NCBI GenBank assembly: GCA_016208305.1
Contig: JACQYI010000081.1
Coordinates: forward strand, 84,092 to 148,091
Direction: 5' to 3'
Length of the DNA stretch: 64,000 bases
Source: Oscillatoriophycideae cyanobacterium NC_groundwater_1537_Pr4_S-0.65um_50_18
Lineage (GTDB): Bacteria; Cyanobacteriota; Cyanobacteriia; Elainellales; Elainellaceae
The position numbers and the translations under genes are program-made. Numbering within the stretch: position 1 is the stretch's first letter; every line of letters begins with the position of its first letter. Of the stretch, positions 58,102 through 64,000 are shown in pieces. Under the pieces are notes generated by a model. The model had not been told where the DNA came from and did not search any database. It saw only the letters and a list, made by a program, of their open reading frames with translations.

Positions 58102-60465
58102 ATGCTAGCCCTCGATCGCAAACTTCTTCGAGATCTACTGCGCCTCTGGGGGCAAATTCTGGCGATCGCCCTTATCGTCGCCTGCGGCATTGCCAGCTTT
58201 GTGTCGATGCAGAGTGCTTACGAATCGCTCAAACTATCCCAGGCAACTTACTATGACCAGTACCGCTTTGCTCAGGTATTTGGACAACTGAAACGGGCAC
58301 CGGATTCTCTGATTCCGCAGATTCAAGCCATATCGGGAGTGGCGCAGGTGCAAACGCGGGTTGTCAAGGAAGTGACCCTGGATGTACCCGGACGACAGGA
58401 ACCCGTAACCGGACGGTTGGTATCTATTCCTGATCAGCAAAGCCCTATGCTGAATGACCTGCACCTGCGGCAAGGACGGTATATCACTGCACGCCGATCG
58501 GATGAGGTGCTGGTGAGTGAAGCCTTTGCCAAGGCGAATCATTTGCAGTTGGGCGATCGCCTGGGTGCAGTTATCAACGGTCGCTGGCAATCCTTGCAAA
58601 TTGTTGGCATTGCCCTGTCGCCAGAATACATTTATGAAATTCGCGGGGGTGACATTTTTCCCGATAATCAGCGGTTTGGGGTGTTGTGGATAGGACGCGA
58701 GTCGCTGGGCACTGCATTTAACATGGACGGAGCATTTAACGATGTAGCGCTGTCTCTGATGCCCAAAACCAACCCGGCAGAAGTCATTTTTCGTTTAGAC
58801 CAATTGTTGAATGCCTATGGTGGATTTGGAGCCTACGATCGCGCAGATCAGATCTCCAATCGGTTTATCTCAGATGAGATTCTGCAACTGCGGGGACATG
58901 CCATCATCCTTCCCGGTATTTTTCTAGGCATTGGCGCATTTTTGCTGCATATTTTGCTGTCTCGCTTGATTAGTACCCAGCGCGATCAAATTGCGGTGTT
59001 GAAAGCATTTGGCTATCGCAATCGGGACGTGGGCAAACACTTCTTGCAATTTGTGCTGACGATCGTTTGTTTGGGAGCTGCAATCGGGATTGCAGCCGGA
59101 CTGTGGCTAGGCTCGTCCTTAATCAAAGTCTATGTTCAGTTTTTTCAATTTCCCGTGTTGCAGTATAAAGTCAGCCCTGGAATGGTGATGCTCGCTCTTT
59201 TCATCAGCGTCGGTGCAGCGGTTTTAGGGGCAGTGGGGGCAGTGCAACGAGCCATATCTCTGCCGCCCGCCGAGGCAATGCGTCCCGAACCCCCTGCCCA
59301 CTTCCATGCCACCCTGATGGAGCGGTTGGGGCTGCAACGCTGGCTGTCGCCTGTGGGACGCATCATTCTACGCAATCTAGAGCGCAAACCGATCCAGGCA
59401 GGGTTGTCGCTTCTGGGTATTGCACTGGCAGTGGCCATCTTAGTGACGGGAGGGTATGCCAAAGATGCCAGAGACTACCTGATAAATACCCAATACCGCA
59501 TCGTGCAGCGCGATGATGTCACGATCGTGTTTAATGAGCCACGTCCGGCTCGTACCCGCTACGAGGTTGACCACCTGCCGGGAGTCCTCTATGCGGAACC
59601 CTTTCGCAGTGTGCCAACTCGCCTTCGGTTTGAGTACCGCACCCGCAAGACGGCAGTAATGGGACTGAACCCCACCAGCGAATTGCATCATCTGGTCGAT
59701 CGCCATCTTAACGCCATCAACCTGCCCCTGGATGGCATCCTGCTTTCTACAAAACTGGCAGAGATTTTGGGGGTTCAGCCCGGACAAATGCTGACCGTAG
59801 AAGTGTTAGAGGGAGACAGACCGCTGCTCACAGTTCCTGTCGCGGGGTTGGTAGACGAACTGACTGGGCTAACCGCTTACATGAATATTCACGCGCTGAA
59901 TCGCCTGTTGGGCGAAGGAGGAAGCATTTCCGGTGCCTTTCTAGCCGTCGATGAGCACCAGCTAGAGCAACTCTATCCCTTCCTCAAACGCACCCCAGCA
60001 GTGACCAGCGTGGCGCTCCGCAAAGACATGATTGAGAAATTCCAGGAGACGATCGCCAAAACGCAGGTGATTGCCAATACTATTCAGGTCACATTTGCCT
60101 GCATTATTGCCTTCGGCGTGGTCTACAACGCGGCTCGTATCGCCCTCTCTGAACGCAGCCGCGAACTGGCAACCCTGCGGATTATCGGCTTTAACCGAGC
60201 AGAGATTGCGCTGGTGCTGTTGGGGGAACAGGCAGTCCTCACGATCGCCGCGATTCCCGTGGGTTTGCTCCTGGGGTATGGCATTGCGGCTTTGCTGTCG
60301 TCGGCTTACAGCACCGAACTCTACCGTTTTCCATTCATCGTGACGAAGTCTAGCTACGCCTTTGCCGTGATTGTGATTGCGATCGCAGCATTAGTCTCAG
60401 GTCTTTTAGTGCGGCGTCAGTGCGATCGCCTAGACTTAATTGCTGTTCTCAAAAGCAGAGAATAA
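58102..60465 (+). CDS. FtsX-like/MacB-type ABC exporter permease
   Basis: A 787-residue permease taken from the ATG at 58102 (MLALDRKLLRDLLRLWGQIL), which has GGGAGAG upstream; the open frame begins with TTG at 58090. One N-terminal helix (about 15-35) leads to a large periplasmic domain, then three helices with FtsX signature (about 275-410), a short link to a second helix (LLGIALAVAILVTGGYA), a second periplasmic domain, and a last helix set (IAFGVVYNAARIALSERSRELATLRIIGFNRAEIALVLLGEQ). This double-FtsX layout is the LolC/E or 'long' MacB type. With the ATPase and HlyD adaptor it would export a substrate, perhaps lipid or peptide. The adaptor is 3.3 kb away, separated by unrelated genes and remnants. 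Confidence 0.92.
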   Translation: MLALDRKLLRDLLRLWGQILAIALIVACGIASFVSMQSAYESLKLSQATYYDQYRFAQVFGQLKRAPDSLIPQIQAISGVAQVQTRVVKEVTLDVPGRQEPVTGRLVSIPDQQSPMLNDLHLRQGRYITARRSDEVLVSEAFAKANHLQLGDRLGAVINGRWQSLQIVGIALSPEYIYEIRGGDIFPDNQRFGVLWIGRESLGTAFNMDGAFNDVALSLMPKTNPAEVIFRLDQLLNAYGGFGAYDRADQISNRFISDEILQLRGHAIILPGIFLGIGAFLLHILLSRLISTQRDQIAVLKAFGYRNRDVGKHFLQFVLTIVCLGAAIGIAAGLWLGSSLIKVYVQFFQFPVLQYKVSPGMVMLALFISVGAAVLGAVGAVQRAISLPPAEAMRPEPPAHFHATLMERLGLQRWLSPVGRIILRNLERKPIQAGLSLLGIALAVAILVTGGYAKDARDYLINTQYRIVQRDDVTIVFNEPRPARTRYEVDHLPGVLYAEPFRSVPTRLRFEYRTRKTAVMGLNPTSELHHLVDRHLNAINLPLDGILLSTKLAEILGVQPGQMLTVEVLEGDRPLLTVPVAGLVDELTGLTAYMNIHALNRLLGEGGSISGAFLAVDEHQLEQLYPFLKRTPAVTSVALRKDMIEKFQETIAKTQVIANTIQVTFACIIAFGVVYNAARIALSERSRELATLRIIGFNRAEIALVLLGEQAVLTIAAIPVGLLLGYGIAALLSSAYSTELYRFPFIVTKSSYAFAVIVIAIAALVSGLLVRRQCDRLDLIAVLKSRE

Positions 60466-60540
60466 AGTCGGGATACAGCAAGACGTAAACTCTCAAAGAA
60501 AAGGAAAGATACCAAAAGCGCAGGAATGTACAAGAAACAC

Positions 60541-60588
60541 TCACCCCCTCCCTCACTCCCCTCTTCTCTCCCTCCCTCAGGACAACTA
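60541..60588. repeat. Polypyrimidine tract
   Basis: A C/T-rich run of CCCTCCCTCACTCCCC type lies between the permease stop and the convergent small membrane gene. Similar composition occurs at 43471-43513. Confidence 0.45.
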
Positions 60589-61023
60589 ACTATTAGCACG
60601 CTCCCATAATTTACTTTGAGTGCGTTCCTGCATCCATTGCCAGGAAACACCATTCAATAAAAGCCCAATCAGAAATAACAAAACCATGAGGACGATTTGG
60701 TACCAAACAATGGGTTGCACACGCAAGTCAGCCACCACATGGAAAAAGTTCAGCAGAGAGAAGATACAAGTCATGCCAAAGTGAAGCTTTCGATAGGGTT
60801 TTGAAGCGGTGAAAAGAGTCGCAATCATTGCGATCATGGGGATGGCAAAAAAGACTAGCATCAGCCAAAATATCCAGGCAATATCCCTTGTCCCCTGAGC
60901 GTGAGAGATGGCAACATCCTGACCATGAAACAGCGGCATTAATCCAAGCTGCGTGTGAAACAGCGTACCCAACAAAAAAACTGCCCACAGCGTAATGATT
61001 TTTTCTTGATATCTTACTGGCAT
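60586..61023 (-). CDS. Four-helix membrane protein, unrecognised
   Basis: A 145-residue membrane protein with about four hydrophobic helices (about 9-27, 50-74, 82-102 and 108-128 after the MPVRYQEKI start). His residues lie in LLNFFHVVADL and LFHTQLG. The ATG at 61023 is favoured over an ATG 11 codons upstream because hydrophobic sequence starts soon after. It is convergent with the permease and upstream of the oxidoreductase on the other side. No function can be assigned. Confidence 0.65.
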   Translation of the reverse strand: MPVRYQEKIITLWAVFLLGTLFHTQLGLMPLFHGQDVAISHAQGTRDIAWIFWLMLVFFAIPMIAMIATLFTASKPYRKLHFGMTCIFSLLNFFHVVADLRVQPIVWYQIVLMVLLFLIGLLLNGVSWQWMQERTQSKLWERANS

Positions 61024-61133
61024 AGTTATCCTACTGTTGTAGTGGTAGCCGCTCACTCTTTAAGGCAAGGGGATCTGGGGGCTGTGCCCCCAGTCAGGTT
61101 TCCACTCCTGTACCCCGTCCTAACCACAGTGAC

Positions 61134-62690
61134 TCAGGTCATAGCTAATTGTTCAAATTTCTGATTCCAGATCGATCGCCCCGTGATCAGTTCCGCCACA
61201 TCCATGCCGTTGCCAATAACACCGGGCACACTGGGATAACCTGCGCTGGCTCCCACGAGGAAAAGATTGGGCAATTCAGTTACATACCCTAACCGATTTA
61301 GCCCTACCTGCCGAGGAATCAGCTTGGCACCATAAATATTGCCTTGAGGTTGCCCCAGATAATGTTCACTGGTGGTTGGCGTACCGTAGACCTTCATCCG
61401 AGTATAGGCATCCACATCGGGAATTAAATCACGAACGCTAATCATCAGCTCTTTGTAGACTTCCCGCTTTTTAGCTTTATAAGCTTTGGGATCTGTGTTG
61501 CGGAGTTGCTCAAACGGTTCATAGGGGCAAACCGTGGCAATCTCTAGCACATGATGTCCCGCCGGAGCCATCCCTGGCTCCTGAGATTTCATAGTGGGGC
61601 AAGAGAGAAAGATCCAGGGGTGGCTGAGATCACCCTGCAACTGTTTCTGATATTCCTGATTGAGGTTGCCTGTGGGATAGTACCAGATATTCCAGTTGCC
61701 AATGCCATAACGCTCTGGCTCAAAGCGAGCATCTAAGCCCAAGTAGATGTTGAATGCACTGGCTGAATACTCGTAGCCCGTCAGTCGTTGATATTCATGG
61801 GAACTCAATGCCTCAGCCGTATGCATCAATTGGACAGTGAGTTTGGGATCGAGGTCGCTAATGTAGGCTTTTTTCGCGTGATAAATCTCGCCTTCGGCAG
61901 TAGTGGCAGATTGTACTTGGCGATCGCACACTTCAATATGCTGAACAGGCGTTGACAGTTGTACGACTCCACCACTGCTGGTAATTGCTTCCACAATCGT
62001 GTCAACCAGATGTTTGAAGTGATGTTTGGGATAGTAGGCTCCTTCCGAATAGTCCCAAACGAGCGATGTATGGGATAGGAGGGCAATTTCGTTGGGGGGG
62101 AGGGCATAATCTCCACTTTGCCCTGCTAACAGGTTCTGAAGCTTAGGTGAAAGCCCAACATGGTCATATAAATCTTGCAGTGTCCAATTCCGTTTAGAGA
62201 AAAGGTTCCAATATTTGGGCAGCTTCAGCCAATCAGACCATTTCTGGTCGTACCAGCGCACTTCTTGGGTCAGGTTATAGATGTCTTGATGCAGGTGGCG
62301 AATTTCATCACAGTAGCGATTGATGGCAGCCTGCTCGTCTGGAAAGGTAGACAATAAACGCGCCCGCAAAGCTTCCCAGCCTAGGGGAATGTTGAAGTCA
62401 ACTTCAGGCGTAATGACCCGATCGATGCAATCGGGATTAAGCGAGTTGAAGGGAACAGTGCGTTCCAGGTAATTGAGCAGTTGATCAATGGCTTGTCCCG
62501 AACCACATTGCGAAATGTAATGCACATCGGCACAAAAACGATACTCGCCATAATCAAAGGTGTGGCAACACCCACCGGGCAAATAGTGTTTTTCTAAAAC
62601 GGCAACTTCATACCCTTGGCGAGCTAGACAAGCAGCGGCAGAAAGCCCACCCAGCCCAGCACCGAGAATGACGTAATCAAAGCTTTTCAT
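61134..62690 (-). CDS. CrtI/RetSat-type FAD-dependent oxidoreductase
   Basis: A 518-residue enzyme of the phytoene desaturase/carotenoid isomerase/all-trans-retinol saturase superfamily. The Rossmann FAD motif VILGAGLGGLSAAACLARQG (GxGxxG, residues 10-15) with the distal EK ends the first strand pair; LPGGCCHTFDYGEYRFCADVHYI is typical of the RetSat/CrtISO subgroup. The C-terminal FAD-binding segment has PNLFLVGASAGYPSVPGVIGNGMDVAELI. The substrate is unknown, likely a carotenoid or other polyene. A copy of the recurrent motif lies 44-65 bases upstream of the start. Start ATG at 62690. Confidence 0.87.
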   Translation of the reverse strand: MKSFDYVILGAGLGGLSAAACLARQGYEVAVLEKHYLPGGCCHTFDYGEYRFCADVHYISQCGSGQAIDQLLNYLERTVPFNSLNPDCIDRVITPEVDFNIPLGWEALRARLLSTFPDEQAAINRYCDEIRHLHQDIYNLTQEVRWYDQKWSDWLKLPKYWNLFSKRNWTLQDLYDHVGLSPKLQNLLAGQSGDYALPPNEIALLSHTSLVWDYSEGAYYPKHHFKHLVDTIVEAITSSGGVVQLSTPVQHIEVCDRQVQSATTAEGEIYHAKKAYISDLDPKLTVQLMHTAEALSSHEYQRLTGYEYSASAFNIYLGLDARFEPERYGIGNWNIWYYPTGNLNQEYQKQLQGDLSHPWIFLSCPTMKSQEPGMAPAGHHVLEIATVCPYEPFEQLRNTDPKAYKAKKREVYKELMISVRDLIPDVDAYTRMKVYGTPTTSEHYLGQPQGNIYGAKLIPRQVGLNRLGYVTELPNLFLVGASAGYPSVPGVIGNGMDVAELITGRSIWNQKFEQLAMT

Positions 62691-63054
62691 CTTTGCCTCC
62701 CGTTGCGATCGCGTTTCTTTAGATTAAGAAAACAAGTTGAGGAAGTTGTGAGGGCAGATATTGAAAGCTATTCACAGCTTGTATCCAATTTGCCGCAAAA
62801 ATTCCTGGCGCACCTTTACATCTGAGTTTGACCTAAAATGAGATTGCACGCTTCAGGAAGATCGATCTCAATCGATTTGATTTCCATAGCTTTCCCTCAT
62901 CATGCAAAAAAAATAATGCAATCTAATGCTCATAAATTTAGGATTATCTAAATCTATTGTCATCCATTCGGCTCTATTTGTTTGCAGTCTCGGTACATTT
63001 CCTAACGCGATATCGTTTTGGACTTCCTATTTCTTTTAAATTTGCGACTTAACT
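62691..63054. other. Gene-free stretch with regulatory-type motif
   Basis: 364 bases. AAGTTGAGGAAGTTGTGAGG at 62734-62753 is a strong copy of the recurrent motif, lying 44 bases upstream of the oxidoreductase start. No gene was recognised. Confidence 0.5.
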
Positions 63055-63195
63055 ATGCGTGCAATGATTCTTAGTACTTTCGGTTCACCTTTACAGGAAG
63101 TCGATTTACGAATTCCAACTCCTAACCCAGAACAATTGCTGATTCGAGTTCATGCGCGTGGATTCTGCCGTACTGATTTGAGTATTGCGATATAA
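63055..63195 (+). pseudogene. N-terminal stub of a zinc-type alcohol dehydrogenase
   Basis: A 46-codon frame MRAMILSTFGSPLQ...PTPNPEQLLIRVHARGFCRTDLSIAI then TAA. The pattern is the start of a medium-chain Zn alcohol dehydrogenase (normally M.AM.L..FG.PL...E...P.P...Q.LIRV.ACGVCRTDLH). The ligand Cys of CRTDL is present, but the protein ends there instead of running to about 340 residues, and no continuation was seen downstream. It is a truncated gene. Confidence 0.7.
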
Positions 63196-63345
63196 AAAAA
63201 CTGGCTAGAAATCAGTTGGGTTAACCTGAATGCAGCTTTGTCTTCTGCTAGACCCTAAGCAGAAGAACTCAACGCTTGGTAAACATCCTCGGCTGTCAGC
63301 GTCTAGATAGGACAATGGTAAGTCATTGGCACTATCCAGTTGATT

Positions 63346-63699
63346 TCAGTTCAACCAGTGAAGCGTTGTTAAATTTCCGTAACTTCCCTCAAGGCAATGG
63401 CTCACTAAAGTTTCGTATCTCTGAAGAATCTCATGGATACCGTGGTGAATAAACTCTTCAATTTGTAGTTTTGCTTCTGTAAGATAGGGCATTGTCTCAA
63501 CACTGAGCCTTGATTCTTCCCCCTGCTCCACTGTAATATGCACATTGCGAGTCCGTGTTAAAACATAAGCAACTAACTCTTGACGAAGCTCTAAAGTAGC
63601 AAATATGTTTCGATAGGGAGGATGATAGCAGGTATCTAAAATTTGCTCAATTTCTGCGTCCACTACTAACTTTGTCAGATTCACAACTGATTTTGGCAT
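63346..63699 (-). CDS. Possible ComFB-like small protein
   Basis: A 117-residue soluble protein. KSVVNLTKLVVDAEIEQILD followed by LRQELVAYVLTRTRNV resembles the short ComFB (late competence) family, with N..E.LV..E.......V.AYVLNR.... ; the C-terminal helix is extended (EEFIHHGIHEILQRYETLVSH). ComFB-like proteins of cyanobacteria have been linked to cyclic dinucleotide sensing, but similarity is partial. Start ATG at 63699; AGGAAACAT precedes it. Confidence 0.5.
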   Translation of the reverse strand: MPKSVVNLTKLVVDAEIEQILDTCYHPPYRNIFATLELRQELVAYVLTRTRNVHITVEQGEESRLSVETMPYLTEAKLQIEEFIHHGIHEILQRYETLVSHCLEGSYGNLTTLHWLN

Positions 63700-63885
63700 C
63701 TTTATGTTTCCTCACTTGATGGTTTTCCCTGAAATTGACAAATACCCAAATTTTGTGGCTCAAGCTTCATGGCCCAAGCTTCATGGACTGTTTGATGATT
63801 GTTCATCCGCAGGATCACCGTTAAACGGCTGCACCCCAGTTTCTGGATAATCATCTTTGGTTGAATGGCACTGACGGAAGCAGAA
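63700..63885. other. Gap with short tandem repeat
   Basis: CAAGCTTCATGG is directly repeated at about 63762-63785. This gap should contain the end of the insertion element to the right; no inverted terminal repeat was located. Confidence 0.4.
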
Positions 63886-64000
63886 TTAAGCAGCCAGTTT
63901 AGCTTTCAGCATTGAACGAGGCTGCTGCATCCTGGGAAAAGGTTTGGGTCTGCGTTTAACAACTCTAGGCTCAACTCGATTTGGACGCAATGGTACTAAC
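63886..64000 (-). mobile_element. C-terminus of an IS4-type transposase (cut by window)
   Basis: Minus-strand frame open to the window edge, ending with TAA at 63886-63888. The product ends PNRVEPRVVKRRPKPFPRM then QQPRSMLKAKLAA, like the basic C-terminal tail of cyanobacterial IS4-family transposases (RVEPRAVKRRPKPYP...). Only the last 37 codons are visible, so completeness is unknown. Confidence 0.65.

Noticed and set aside
1..64000. CRISPR arrays
   Set aside because: No regularly spaced direct repeats of 24-40 bases were seen; the tandem repeats found are 10-17 bases and contiguous.
1..64000. tRNA and rRNA genes
   Set aside because: Reading the gaps for T-loop (GGTTCRANYCC) and acceptor patterns found none convincing; TTCAAATCC at 57633 has no matching stems.

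Overview
The window is chromosomal DNA from a cyanobacterium, probably filamentous and Leptolyngbya/Oscillatoria-like. Three things point there. The HIP1 octamer GCGATCGC is scattered through genes and gaps. Several families are typical of cyanobacteria: a DUF4327 protein, DUF928, CHASE2, CHAT and AAA-35 proteins, a small cold-type RRM protein and long multi-domain hybrid kinases. Short palindromic repeats of cyanobacterial type lie between genes. No rRNA, tRNA, CRISPR array or phage block was recognised, and the species cannot be named from this sequence.

Layout. 1-5.9 kb: 3' part of a hybrid histidine kinase, gluconokinase, pirin, an excalibur-type secreted protein and a DUF1206 membrane protein. 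6-8.2 kb: a basic-tailed helical protein, a gap with strong RNA-like folding, then L-serine dehydratase. 8.5-15.9 kb: an EamA exporter facing an AraC regulator, a spore-photoproduct-lyase-like radical SAM protein, an RRM protein, DUF5996, glutathionyl-hydroquinone reductase and a DUF1772-like membrane protein. 16-23.6 kb: an amino-acid-permease/histidine-kinase fusion, a CHASE2 class III cyclase, DUF928 and a CASTOR/POLLUX-type channel. 23.7-27.7 kb: GntR and LysR regulators, each with a plausible operator nearby, and small envelope proteins including a DUF4349 lipoprotein.

28-42 kb is a surface and signalling island: an HTH-AAA protein, an AAA-CHASE2 receptor, a 1329-residue two-partner-secretion exoprotein, four small secreted proteins (two close tandem paralogues), a second DUF928 protein and a CHAT-TPR protease-like protein. 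With the CHASE2 cyclase + DUF928 pair at 18.7-21.5 kb, this shows two loci built from overlapping parts.

43.5-48.4 kb is a minus-strand operon of a cyclic-2,3-diphosphoglycerate-synthetase-like P-loop protein, an APC permease, ornithine carbamoyltransferase and carbamate kinase. It looks like an ATP-yielding catabolic route through carbamoyl phosphate, but no arginine deiminase is present.

49-64 kb is patchier. An ABC exporter (ATPase, HlyD adaptor, FtsX permease) is split by about 3 kb holding a host-attachment-family gene, a 36-residue membrane protein, an AT-rich TPR gene and degenerate copies of the exporter's own adaptor 3' end and permease 5' end. A recurrent motif near TTGAGGAACTTGTGAGG occurs in several gaps of this region. 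The right edge has a CrtI/RetSat-like oxidoreductase, an alcohol dehydrogenase stub, a possible ComFB-like protein and the C-terminus of an IS4-type transposase.
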